Assembly: GCA_023255285.1 (NCBI GenBank)
Contig: JALRIY010000037.1
Span: 1 to 15,238 of the forward strand
From: Algoriphagus sp.
GTDB lineage: Bacteria; Bacteroidota; Bacteroidia; Cytophagales; Cyclobacteriaceae
Reading direction: 5' to 3'
Length of the DNA: 15,238 nucleotides
The notes beneath the pieces are model-generated. The model made no database searches, had not been told where the DNA came from, and worked only from the letters and a program-made list of their open reading frames with translations. The position numbers and the translations under genes are program-made. This document shows positions 7,154 through 14,703 of the stretch, piece after piece. Each line of letters starts with the position of its first letter. The stretch's first letter is position 1.

Positions 7154-7666
7154 CTAACCTGTAACTTTTCCTCTATTTCCCAACTCAACCACACGAAGAT
7201 TGGTGATTTTTCCAGCGTCCAATTCAAAAAGTAGAAACGTCCGTATCTGGTGAAACCCATGTTGACCTACCGCGCCTGGGTTCATGTACAGACAGTTGAT
7301 AACACGATCAAACTCTACGCGGCAAACATGAGAATGACCGCAAACAAATAATTGGGCTTTTTGCATTTTTAGCCTTGTTTGCACTCCCTTCGCATAGCGC
7401 GGAGGCAAACCTCCAATGTGGGTCATAACCACCTTTACGCCTTCCAATTCAAATTCCTGCCATTCTGGAAACCGTTCTTGAACTGCTTGATCATCAATAT
7501 TTCCAAATACTCCCCGTATCGGCTTGCCCTTGGGTAATTGTTCCATGATGGACAGGTCACCTACATCTCCGGCATGCCAAATCTCATCCACATCTTTTAG
7601 GTAATCGCAAGTTCTGTGATCTAAGTAACTGTGCGTATCCGAAATCAATCCAATCTTTAGAGACAT
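7154..7666 (-). CDS. YfcE/MJ0936-type metallophosphoesterase
   Basis: A 170-residue calcineurin-like phosphoesterase, cytoplasmic, expected to hydrolyse phosphodiesters with two bound metal ions. The full metal-ligand set is visible: D10 and H12 (ISDTHS), D34 (HAGDVGD), N56 (GNIDD), H83 (MTHIGG), and H111 and H113 (CGHSHV). The length matches stand-alone YfcE proteins. The family acts on model phosphodiesters in vitro, and the natural substrate is generally unknown. It starts at ATG 7666 and is divergent from the rhodanese gene (66-base gap). Its stop lies 3 bases from the shared bidirectional terminator. No operon partner is evident. Confidence 0.93.
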   Translation of the reverse strand: MSLKIGLISDTHSYLDHRTCDYLKDVDEIWHAGDVGDLSIMEQLPKGKPIRGVFGNIDDQAVQERFPEWQEFELEGVKVVMTHIGGLPPRYAKGVQTRLKMQKAQLFVCGHSHVCRVEFDRVINCLYMNPGAVGQHGFHQIRTFLLFELDAGKITNLRVVELGNRGKVTG

Positions 7667-7732
7667 TTTGGTCAGAAAACAGTAAATTTTCGATCAAATA
7701 GGCAGTTGTTTACCCAAAAACCAAATCCATCT

Positions 7733-8128
7733 ATGAAAAACCTCCTACTTCTTTTCACACTCCTTTTTTTACTAGGCAGCACTAGTTTCGCGCAAACAGC
7801 TGTTAAGGACTCTATTCAAGTGCTTTCCATCGCTCAATTCGAGAAAATGGCTACTAAAAGGAAATCCAAAATCATCGATGTACGTACTCCAGAGGAAGTA
7901 GCTGAAGGTCATTTGGCTGATGCGACCACGGTTAATTTTTTAAGTCCCGATTTCGCTACTCAAGCGACTTCATTAAACAAAAAAGGAACTTATTTGCTCT
8001 ATTGCCGTTCAGGTAGCCGTACCCGTAAAGCTGCAGATGCAATGCAAAAAATGGGTTTCAAAAATGTTTACATGCTTGAAGGAGGGATTACTGCTTGGAA
8101 AGAAGCTGGTAAAGGAGTGGTCAAATAA
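7733..8128 (+). CDS. Secreted single-domain rhodanese (sulfurtransferase-like)
   Basis: A 131-residue protein with a signal peptide (1-20, MKNLLLLFTLLFLLGSTSFA, then Q) and one rhodanese domain. Seen: IIDVRTPEEVAEGHLADA (47-64), the active-site loop YCRSGSR with catalytic Cys91 (90-96), and GFKNVYMLEGGITAWKEAG (108-126). Rhodanese domains carry sulfur as a persulfide on this cysteine; a periplasmic single-domain form may handle thiosulfate or other sulfur donors or take part in redox sensing, but no partner gene is adjacent. The frame could extend to a TTG at 7706, but the ATG at 7733 puts the signal peptide at the very N-terminus and is preferred. No lipobox cysteine is present, so a soluble periplasmic protein is likely. 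Confidence 0.92.
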   Translation: MKNLLLLFTLLFLLGSTSFAQTAVKDSIQVLSIAQFEKMATKRKSKIIDVRTPEEVAEGHLADATTVNFLSPDFATQATSLNKKGTYLLYCRSGSRTRKAADAMQKMGFKNVYMLEGGITAWKEAGKGVVK

Positions 8129-8274
8129 GTTTGATTCGGACAGTTGAGCTCATTGGAGGCCTAAAAAATCAGAATGTAGTCGAGAATTAAGCAAATAAGG
8201 AATTTTTAGAGTTTGTAAATCAGAAAATCATTTATCTTGGTTAAACATCGATTTTGACAAAGAAATCCCCAAGC

Positions 8275-8305
8275 TTTGTAAATGCCCGATTCCTTTCTAT
8301 TTTTA
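8275..8305 (+). promoter_or_regulatory. Candidate promoter for pdhB
   Basis: A TTTG (8275-8278) is followed after 19 bases by TATTTTTA (8298-8305), one base off TAnnTTTG. The predicted start near 8312 gives a leader of about 19 bases. The rest of the gap after the rhodanese gene (8129-8274) shows no terminator or gene. Confidence 0.4.
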
Positions 8306-8330
8306 CGAGCCAAAAATTTGTCCCTAAGCA

Positions 8331-9311
8331 ATGAGAGAACTACAATTTCGGGAAGCTTTGAGAGAAGCCATGACCGAGGAAATGAGACGAGACAAAAACG
8401 TCTTTTTAATGGGTGAAGAAGTTGCCGAATACAACGGTGCTTACAAAGTATCCCAAGGGATGCTGGATGAATTTGGACCCGAACGCGTATACGACACCCC
8501 TATTTCAGAACTTGGGTTTGCAGGTCTTGGAGTAGGTGCTGCCATGAATGGATTGAAACCAATCATCGAATTCATGACTTTTAACTTTTCCTTGGTAGCT
8601 ATCGACCAGATCATCAACTCTGCAGCGAAAATGTATGCCATGTCGGGAGGAGCTTATTCTGTACCCATTGTATTTCGTGGACCTACAGGCAATGCAGGTC
8701 AATTAGGAGCAACACACTCTTCCAACTTTGAAAACTGGTTTGCCAATACCCCAGGACTTAAAGTAATTGTTCCTTCCAATCCCTCTGACGCCAAAGGATT
8801 GTTGAAATCCGCCATCCGTGACCCAGATCCAGTGATATTCATGGAATCTGAAGTAATGTATTCCGACAAAGGAATGGTCCCAGATGGAGAATACCTACTT
8901 CCCATAGGGGTAGCAGATATCAAGCGCAAGGGCACGGACGTGACCGTAATTTCTTTCGGTAAAATGATGAAGATAGCCCTTGAGGCAGCTGAAGAAATGG
9001 CAAAGCAAGGTGTTTCCTGCGAGGTGATTGATTTGAGAACCGTTCGTCCTATTGATTACGCAACTTGTGTGGAATCTTTGAAAAAGACCAACCGCGTGGT
9101 AATCGTAGAAGAAGCAAATCCATTGGCAGGTATTTCTTCTGAACTGACCTACCATTTTCAGCGTCATGCTTTCGATTACCTAGACTCTCCAGTTCTTCGT
9201 GTCAATTCCATGGACATCCCATTAAGTTATGCCCCTTCGTACATTGATGTAACGATTCCCAATGTGAAGCGAACTGTTGAGGCCATTCAAAAAGTGCTTT
9301 ATAAGGGCTAA
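8331..9311 (+). CDS. pdhB: Pyruvate dehydrogenase E1 component, beta subunit
   Basis: A 326-residue beta subunit of the heterotetrameric E1 of a 2-oxoacid dehydrogenase complex, which with thiamine diphosphate decarboxylates pyruvate and passes the acetyl group to lipoyl-E2. Seen: FREALREAMTEEM (6-18), MGEEVAEYNGAYKVSQGM (27-44) with E29, the residue that activates the thiamine cofactor, DTPISELGFAGLGVGAAM (55-72), the conserved GATHS with H129, the FANTPGLKVIVPSNPSDAKG stretch, and the C-terminal transketolase-type domain (VIDLRTVRPID; VIVEEANPLAG). The length is normal. The sequence fits the pyruvate-type E1 beta better than the branched-chain type, but specificity is inferred. No E1 alpha or E2 gene is next to it; in Bacteroidota these are often elsewhere. 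It has its own promoter-like sequence and terminator, so it is probably monocistronic. Confidence 0.95.
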   Translation: MRELQFREALREAMTEEMRRDKNVFLMGEEVAEYNGAYKVSQGMLDEFGPERVYDTPISELGFAGLGVGAAMNGLKPIIEFMTFNFSLVAIDQIINSAAKMYAMSGGAYSVPIVFRGPTGNAGQLGATHSSNFENWFANTPGLKVIVPSNPSDAKGLLKSAIRDPDPVIFMESEVMYSDKGMVPDGEYLLPIGVADIKRKGTDVTVISFGKMMKIALEAAEEMAKQGVSCEVIDLRTVRPIDYATCVESLKKTNRVVIVEEANPLAGISSELTYHFQRHAFDYLDSPVLRVNSMDIPLSYAPSYIDVTIPNVKRTVEAIQKVLYKG

Positions 9312-9332
9312 CTTTTTAATTTGAATTATTCC

Positions 9333-9370
9333 AACCCAGACCAAAAATGGTCTGGGTTTTATTTTTTTTT
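9333..9370 (+). terminator. Rho-independent terminator of pdhB
   Basis: An 11-bp perfect stem AACCCAGACCA / TGGTCTGGGTT with an AAAA loop is followed by TTATTTTTTTTT, 21 bases after the pdhB stop. Confidence 0.93.
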
Positions 9371-9394
9371 GGACTCCTAATCTCTCCAAGGAAT

Positions 9395-9427
9395 AAAAAA
9401 AATCCCGAATTCAAAGAATCCGGGATT
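9395..9427 (-). terminator. Rho-independent terminator of the OMP_b-brl_3 receptor gene
   Basis: On the minus strand AATCCCG pairs with CGGGATT, with an inner GAAT/ATTC extension past one mismatch and a 3-base loop, and is followed by eight T (9402-9395). It begins 18 bases after the receptor stop. Confidence 0.88.
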
Positions 9428-9445
9428 ACTAACTCAACCCATCTA

Positions 9446-11962
9446 TTAATTACGAACTGGCGCCACCCCTTGTTCGCCTTGTCCTCCATCACCACCGTCT
9501 TTTAGGTCATCATTGGTAATGGATCTCCTTTTCTTGGGACGCTGATCCAAACTCATTTTCCCTATTCGGTAATTGAAGTTCAATTTAAAGTTTAGGTTCT
9601 GAATTCTAGAAGTACTGTTTTGTATAATACTTGGAGTGATGATTTCGTTACGAACGACGAACTCTTTCATTAGAAAATTTTCCGCTCCAAAGCCAAATGA
9701 TCCTCTTTTTTCTTTGAACTGCTTATTAAAGTTCAAACCATATGCTGCAAATCCACCAGAAGTCCCTTGCAATTGTACTCGTCGTCCTCTAGCAAAGGTG
9801 AATAGCTGAATCTGCCAATCTTTGGGCAAGCTGTAATTGCCAAACATTCGGCCACTCACTACAAACCCTTCATTTTTGGCGGCAAACTTGGGATCCTCGA
9901 GCCCGTTATCCAACATCGAATAGTACACGTCCGTGCCCCCATTGAGAGAAAATTTATTATTTAGGTTGACGTTGAAAAATAGGTTTGTACCTAAGGCCTG
10001 CTCTTGCCCGATATTTTCAAAGGTGGTGAATATGATTCCATCCTCACGCACATTGCGAATGGATTGGATAGACCCAGTTGTGTTTCTGTAGAATCCGGTA
10101 AAATTCAAGGTAGTCCCTTTGATAAAGGTGCTATAGCCTAATTCGTAATTGTCCGTCAACTCTGGATCAAGCTCTGGATTACCTTGAGACTGCTGTTGCG
10201 GGTTCGAAGCTTCAATGTTGGGATTTAGGAATCGAAGTGAAGGCCGCTGAATTCTACGGTTGTAGGCCAATTTGATCAAGTTCCCATTTTTTAATTTTCT
10301 ACTTGCGTTGATGCTTGGAACCAAGGTGCCATAGGATGGAATTTCTGCCTTAAAGTCAGTTTTAAAATCTGCAGTAATGGTCGTGTATTCATACCTAAGC
10401 CCAGGCTTTAGCGTGTAATTCTTCAGCAGTTGAAAGGTATAGGAAAGGTAAGCAGCAGTTACGTTTTGATCGTAGCTAAACTCGTTGCTTAGGGTTGGGT
10501 CAGGTAAGGCTACAAATTCACCTGATGGACCTTGGGCCAAGAAGTATGAAAAGTCTGAATAGGCTCTTCTTAAAATATTTTTGGCGCCATACTCAATTAG
10601 TTGAGTTCCTTTTTCCGTAATCGGAGTTACGTAATCTACTTGTATGGTAAATTCTTCGTTTTTACTTGGATTCAAGTTTTTCAATCTAGAAAAGATAGAT
10701 TCCAAGTCATTCTCTTCAAAGAGCGTATTGGTGAAGGAATTTTCACGGTTGTTTTTGGAATACAGTGTGAGGAAACTCAATTCCTTTCCCTTCTTCTCAA
10801 AAGTCTTGGTATAATTCAAGCTTATATCCACTGAATTTGAGTTGTCTAGGGTCGCTGTTGCTCGATTTTGTTGTGCCCTTAGTTGACCATCGACAGAATT
10901 TTGAGTCAAGAAATTTTGTTGCCAGTTTTCTGAATTTCGAATGCCAAAATTCACCGCTCCAGTTATAAAATTAAAGGCATCCAATTCGTAATCAACTCCA
11001 AAATTATACCGTCCAAATAGGTCCCTACGCTCAGTATCTGCAGATTGTCTAGAGGTAGAAACACTCCCATTCGACAAATTAGTTACCTGTTGATTTTCAA
11101 AGCTTCCGAGGATATTGTATCCAGAGCGTCCAAATCCCCCCAAAGAGAATCCCATTTTCCCTTTTCGGGCAGACCCTTGTAATCCCAAATTAGAGCCTCT
11201 TAATCCAGCTCCAGAATTCAAGTTCAAGGTCATGCCTTGGAGATTATTTTTTTTCGTTACTATGTTGATCACTCCAGAAGTTCCTTCTGCGTCAAAGCGT
11301 GCTGAAGGGGAAGTAATTACTTCTACTGCTTTGATTTCGTCGGCAGGGATTTGCCGTAAGGCATCGGCAATTGAGGAAGCTGCAATAGCAGAGGGTCTAT
11401 TGTCAATAAGGACCAAAATATTTGAACTCCCACGCATGGAAACATTACCGTCCAGATCCACAGATAGCATAGGAACACGACGTAAGACGTCTGTCGCATC
11501 ACCACCTGCAGTGGTTCGGTCATTTTCAGCCTTGTAAATGGTCCGATCTACGCGCTCTTCGATAAGTTCACGTTGCCCTTGAACAGTTATTTCTTCTAAG
11601 GCTACCCCTTCATCGGAAAGGGCAATTTCCCCTAAGTCAAGATCTGATTCCAAAGAATTAACGGTGACAGACCGCTTAATTGTTTCGTAGCCCAAAAAAG
11701 AAACTTGGAGTTCGTAAGTACCCAACGAAAATCCGGTGATGTAAAAAACTCCCTCACCATCGGCGACAGCTCCTGCTACAGAGAGTGTGGTCCCAGACTT
11801 ATACAAGGCAGCAGTGGCATAGCCAATTGGAGTTCCTGTTTTCAAATCCTTGGCAATGCCTAGGATTCGTGCAGGAGCTTTCTTTTCTAGTGTTTCTTGG
11901 GAAAAGGCCCAATTCATAGAAAAAAAGAAAGCGGTTAAAAGTACAAATGTGATTTTTTTCAT
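9446..11962 (-). CDS. TonB-receptor-like outer membrane beta-barrel protein (OMP_b-brl_3 type)
   Basis: An 838-residue outer-membrane protein. Seen: a signal peptide (1-21, MKKITFVLLTAFFFSMNWAF, then SQ); a carboxypeptidase-regulatory-like domain (about 31-103, IGYATAALYKSGTTLSVAGA and GTYELQVSFLGYE); a linker with LEEITVQGQRE (122-132); a plug-like domain (about 139-237, DATDVLRRVPMLSVDLDGNVSMRG, LVLIDNRPSA, EIKAVEVITSPSARFDAEGTSGVINIVTKK); and a barrel with many amphipathic strands including YNRRIQRPSLRFLNP and NPELDPELTDNYELGYS. This is the layout of the OMP_b-brl_3 proteins of Bacteroidota, relatives of TonB-dependent receptors whose ligands are mostly unknown. A charged, glycine-rich 35-residue tail (804-838) follows the last strand. 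The gene is divergent from a LytS/LytTR pair and has its own promoter-like sequence and terminator, so it is a likely target of that pair (inference). Confidence 0.93.
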   Translation of the reverse strand: MKKITFVLLTAFFFSMNWAFSQETLEKKAPARILGIAKDLKTGTPIGYATAALYKSGTTLSVAGAVADGEGVFYITGFSLGTYELQVSFLGYETIKRSVTVNSLESDLDLGEIALSDEGVALEEITVQGQRELIEERVDRTIYKAENDRTTAGGDATDVLRRVPMLSVDLDGNVSMRGSSNILVLIDNRPSAIAASSIADALRQIPADEIKAVEVITSPSARFDAEGTSGVINIVTKKNNLQGMTLNLNSGAGLRGSNLGLQGSARKGKMGFSLGGFGRSGYNILGSFENQQVTNLSNGSVSTSRQSADTERRDLFGRYNFGVDYELDAFNFITGAVNFGIRNSENWQQNFLTQNSVDGQLRAQQNRATATLDNSNSVDISLNYTKTFEKKGKELSFLTLYSKNNRENSFTNTLFEENDLESIFSRLKNLNPSKNEEFTIQVDYVTPITEKGTQLIEYGAKNILRRAYSDFSYFLAQGPSGEFVALPDPTLSNEFSYDQNVTAAYLSYTFQLLKNYTLKPGLRYEYTTITADFKTDFKAEIPSYGTLVPSINASRKLKNGNLIKLAYNRRIQRPSLRFLNPNIEASNPQQQSQGNPELDPELTDNYELGYSTFIKGTTLNFTGFYRNTTGSIQSIRNVREDGIIFTTFENIGQEQALGTNLFFNVNLNNKFSLNGGTDVYYSMLDNGLEDPKFAAKNEGFVVSGRMFGNYSLPKDWQIQLFTFARGRRVQLQGTSGGFAAYGLNFNKQFKEKRGSFGFGAENFLMKEFVVRNEIITPSIIQNSTSRIQNLNFKLNFNYRIGKMSLDQRPKKRRSITNDDLKDGGDGGQGEQGVAPVRN

Positions 11963-11995
11963 GGTTTAGTTTTCAAAAGAGAATTTAAGTCCCTA

Positions 11996-12003
11996 GGTAT
12001 ACC
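11996..12003. repeat. 8-bp palindrome at the predicted receptor transcription start
   Basis: GGTATACC is perfectly self-complementary and overlaps the start site predicted from the receptor promoter. It may be a regulator half of an operator or chance. Confidence 0.2.
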
Positions 12004-12004
12004 A

Positions 12005-12036
12005 CAAAGGTGAGTGGATTGTTTGGACTCCTCAAA
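12005..12036 (-). promoter_or_regulatory. Near-consensus promoter for the OMP_b-brl_3 receptor
   Basis: On the minus strand TTTG (12036-12033) is followed after 20 bases by CACCTTTG (12012-12005), one base off TAnnTTTG. The predicted start near 11998 leaves a leader of about 36 bases before the ATG at 11962. The weak first base of the -7 element would fit a promoter that needs an activator. Confidence 0.5.
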
Positions 12037-12153
12037 TTTGATAGACCAGCACAATCCCTATATCGACCAATTCCCCGAAAAGAGAGATGAATAATTTCTA
12101 CTCTCAAGAAAAGGAGTTGGTGTGCTTATTTACCCCGTTGATAGGCTAGATCT

Positions 12154-12170
12154 TAGATTTGGTAGATTTG
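12154..12170 (+). promoter_or_regulatory. Tandem -7 elements upstream of the histidine kinase gene
   Basis: Two perfect TAnnTTTG matches, both TAGATTTG, stand 9 bases apart (12154-12161 and 12163-12170). Possible -33 elements are TTTA (12129-12132, 21-base spacer) for the first and GTTG (12137-12140, 22-base spacer) for the second; neither is perfect. The kinase ATG is about 45 bases after the predicted start. Confidence 0.4.
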
Positions 12171-12222
12171 ATAGGAAATAAAAAAATAAAAAACCTTAGC
12201 TTCACCCCTGTAAATCAGGCCC

Positions 12223-13302
12223 ATGCTCTCCCAAACAAGAAAAAGAAACCTCTCCATACTCGTTCACCTTCTGGGGTGGATTATGTTGTGCGTGGTCTTG
12301 CTTATCCTTTCACCCTTATCCTGGAGGATGGGCGAATTGGAGCTTCCCACCCAATTTTGGTGGAAACAAATTTACCTAGTAGGACTCCTTATTGGTGTCT
12401 TTTACCTAAATGCCTGGTTGATAGTTCCCAGATTTTTACTTAAAGGCAAAAACTACCTCTACCTAATGGTGATCATTTTGGGCGCAGGTATCTTTTACGG
12501 AGTTATTGTTTATTTGGAACAATTTATTCAGTACGGTGAAAAAATGCATGAACTATTCAATCCCGACAAGCCTTACACGGGCAAGCGCTGGGTGCCTGGG
12601 GATGTATTTCAAATGTTGCTGTATGTAATTTCCATTGGTCTAAGTACTTCTGTCGCTTTGGTAGAAAAGTGGCAAAAAGACGAGGCTTTTCGTGGAGAAC
12701 TAGAACGACAGCGAATCAATACCGAATTATCGTATTTAAAAGCTCAGATTAATCCGCACTTTTTTTTCAATACGCTAAACAACATCTATTCCTTGACCAC
12801 CCTAGATGTAAGCAAGGCGCAGGAGGCACTCTTGAAACTGTCCCGAATGATGCGTTACGTTTTGTACGAAAATCAAAAAGACGAAACCCTATTGAGCAAG
12901 GAGATAAAATTCATAGAGGATTACCTGGAATTGATGAAGATGCGGCTTTCAGAAAAGGTCAAGCTCCAAGTCAAGCTGCAGGAGCCAAAAGAAGATTTAG
13001 TAATTGCCCCTATGCTATTTTTACCCTTCTTAGAAAATTGCTTTAAGCACGGAGTCAGTTCACAACAAGAGAGTGAAATCAGTATTAGCCTGGAAGTGAT
13101 GGGAGATACAGTGTTTTTTGAAACCAAAAACCAAATTTTCCCTATTCCCCCAGATAGCCCCGAAGCACTAGAAAATGGTATTGGACTTGTAAATACCCAG
13201 CGAAGATTAAGCTTGCTTTATCCAGAAAAGCATCGACTAAAATTACATACTGCTGAATCCCTAGCTGAATATTCAGTAAAGCTAACCATCAATTTGGCAT
13301 GA
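12223..13302 (+). CDS. LytS/YehU-type sensor histidine kinase
   Basis: A 359-residue membrane kinase. Seen: four hydrophobic membrane segments (about 11-31, 49-69, 78-98, 128-148), a linker helix, the His_kinase domain with the phosphoacceptor motif AQINPHFFFNTLNNIYSL (174-191, H179), RYVLYENQ (211-218), LSKEIKFIEDYLELMKMR (224-241), the N box LPFLENCFKHGV (267-278, N272) and a reduced ATP-lid/G box ENGIGLVNTQRRLSLLYP. No extracytoplasmic sensor domain is present; any signal must be sensed in or near the membrane. It overlaps the LytTR gene by four bases (ATGA), a classic cognate pair. It is divergent from the receptor gene. The ATG at 12223 gives a short basic N-terminus before the first membrane segment. 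Confidence 0.94.
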   Translation: MLSQTRKRNLSILVHLLGWIMLCVVLLILSPLSWRMGELELPTQFWWKQIYLVGLLIGVFYLNAWLIVPRFLLKGKNYLYLMVIILGAGIFYGVIVYLEQFIQYGEKMHELFNPDKPYTGKRWVPGDVFQMLLYVISIGLSTSVALVEKWQKDEAFRGELERQRINTELSYLKAQINPHFFFNTLNNIYSLTTLDVSKAQEALLKLSRMMRYVLYENQKDETLLSKEIKFIEDYLELMKMRLSEKVKLQVKLQEPKEDLVIAPMLFLPFLENCFKHGVSSQQESEISISLEVMGDTVFFETKNQIFPIPPDSPEALENGIGLVNTQRRLSLLYPEKHRLKLHTAESLAEYSVKLTINLA

Positions 13303-14045
13303 AAATCTCCTGCATAGCCATAGATGACGAACCATTAGGACTTGGCCTTCTTACCAAATTTATTGAACAAACTACCTTTCTTGAACTTCAAGCTTCGTTT
13401 TCAAATGCCATTGAAGCATTAAGTTACCTCAATCAACAGGAGGTCAACTTGATATTTTTGGATATACAAATGCCAGATCTTTCGGGGATGGAGCTTGCAC
13501 GGATAATCGATGGAAAAAGAAATTCAGAAAATACACGATTGATTTTTTGTACTGCCTACCATCAATTTGCATTAGAAGGGTATAAGGTAGAGGCCTTAGA
13601 TTACTTACTGAAACCCTACAGTTACGAAGAGTTTTTGGCAGCAGCTACCAAAGCCTATCAGTACTTTGGGAAGATTGGTAGTATCCCTCAATCCACTGTT
13701 TCCACTCATCAACAACCCAGTGTAGACTACATTTTTTTAAAGGTGGAGTACCAACTTGTAAAAGTAGTACTCAAAGACATCACCCATGTGGAAGCCTACA
13801 AGGATTATGTCAAAGTACATCTTAAGTCCAAAAACCATCCTTTACTATCCTTGACTTCCATGAAAAACATGGAAGAACTCCTTCCAAAGGATCGGTTTAT
13901 GCGGGTGCACCGCTCTTTTATTATTTCTTTGGATCACATAGATTCTATCTCAAAAAATGTAATCTACGTTGGGGATCAACAAATCGCTGTAGGTGACTTG
14001 TACAAAGATCAGTTTTCAGAATTTGTCAGCCGTTGGACTTCTTGA
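13299..14045 (+). CDS. LytTR-family response regulator
   Basis: A 248-residue DNA-binding response regulator. Seen: a receiver domain with the acidic pair in AIDDEP (7-12), phosphoacceptor D55 (FLDIQMPDLSG), T85 (FCTAYHQ) and K105 (LLKPYS); a linker at 122-141; and a C-terminal LytTR domain (about 143-245) with FLKVEYQLVKV, ITHVEAYKDYVKVHL and RFMRVHRSFIISLDHID. LytTR domains bind paired short direct repeats upstream of target promoters. It is translated in overlap with the kinase, its evident partner. It ends 19 bases from the convergent YciO-type gene with no obvious terminator. Probable targets are its own operon and the divergent receptor gene, inferred from position. Confidence 0.95.
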   Translation: MKISCIAIDDEPLGLGLLTKFIEQTTFLELQASFSNAIEALSYLNQQEVNLIFLDIQMPDLSGMELARIIDGKRNSENTRLIFCTAYHQFALEGYKVEALDYLLKPYSYEEFLAAATKAYQYFGKIGSIPQSTVSTHQQPSVDYIFLKVEYQLVKVVLKDITHVEAYKDYVKVHLKSKNHPLLSLTSMKNMEELLPKDRFMRVHRSFIISLDHIDSISKNVIYVGDQQIAVGDLYKDQFSEFVSRWTS

Positions 14046-14064
14046 GCAGAATTCTTCCCCTCAG

Positions 14065-14697
14065 CTACTGCATCAAATCCTCCAAATTCCCTAGCCCTTC
14101 ACGCAGGCAGACTACTTCCTCCCCTGTACAGTCCAATACAGTTGAAGCTGTTGCTCCCCCATACCCCCCATCGATGACCAAATCCACCTCATGTTGGTAT
14201 TTTTCAAAAATCAATTCCGGATCGGTACTGTATTCAATTGGGTCATCCGCTCCTTGAAGCAAGGAAGTAGACAGGATGGGATGTCCTAGTAAGTCCACGA
14301 TTGACTGAGGTACACCATGATCGGGGACCCGAATTCCTACTGTTTTTTTCTGACTATGGAGCATTTTTGGAACTTGGGAATTGGCTTCTAGGATAAAAGT
14401 GAAAGGCCCTGGGAGACCTTTTTTCATAAATTTGAAAATGGGTTTGGAAATCACTCGGGTATATTGTGACAAGTGGCTGAGATCCGAACAGACGATTGAA
14501 AAATTATGTTTTTTAGGATTAATTCCCTTGATTCTACAAATTCTTTCAACTGCTCGGGACTGATTAATATCACATCCAAAACCATATACAGTATCGGTAG
14601 GATAAATAATGACTCCTCCATCTCGGAGAACCTCTACCACCTGCTTAATCCGCCTTGGGTCTGGGTTTTCTTCATACAATCGGATAAATTCCGCCAT
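14065..14697 (-). CDS. Sua5/YciO/YrdC-family protein (threonylcarbamoyl-AMP synthase family, YciO type)
   Basis: A 210-residue single-domain protein. Family members make threonylcarbamoyl-AMP from threonine, bicarbonate and ATP for the t6A37 modification of tRNAs. Seen: GGVIIYPTDTVYGFGCD (27-43), ERICRIKGINPKKHNFSIVC (51-70), LPGPFTFILEA (94-104), TVGIRVPDHG (119-128), ILSTSLL (141-147), VDLVIDGGYGG, STVLDCTGEE and REGLGNLEDLM. The order and wording follow E. coli YciO more closely than TsaC (YrdC), including RICRIKG...HNF where TsaC proteins have a KxR-type segment. Whether this protein supplies t6A in vivo or has the separate YciO role cannot be told from sequence. It lies six bases downstream of the NUDIX gene, so the two are probably co-transcribed. 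Confidence 0.9.
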   Translation of the reverse strand: MAEFIRLYEENPDPRRIKQVVEVLRDGGVIIYPTDTVYGFGCDINQSRAVERICRIKGINPKKHNFSIVCSDLSHLSQYTRVISKPIFKFMKKGLPGPFTFILEANSQVPKMLHSQKKTVGIRVPDHGVPQSIVDLLGHPILSTSLLQGADDPIEYSTDPELIFEKYQHEVDLVIDGGYGGATASTVLDCTGEEVVCLREGLGNLEDLMQ

Positions 14698-14703
14698 GGT
14701 GTC

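Noticed and set aside
7706..7732. TTG start giving a nine-residue extension of the rhodanese
   Set aside because: The ATG at 7733 puts a normal signal peptide at the N-terminus.
11115..11537. 140-residue plus-strand open frame
   Set aside because: Antisense of the receptor plug domain, which is clearly the real gene; no recognisable domain.
12159..12443. 94-residue plus-strand open frame overlapping the kinase start
   Set aside because: Shadow of the kinase gene in another frame; no family features.
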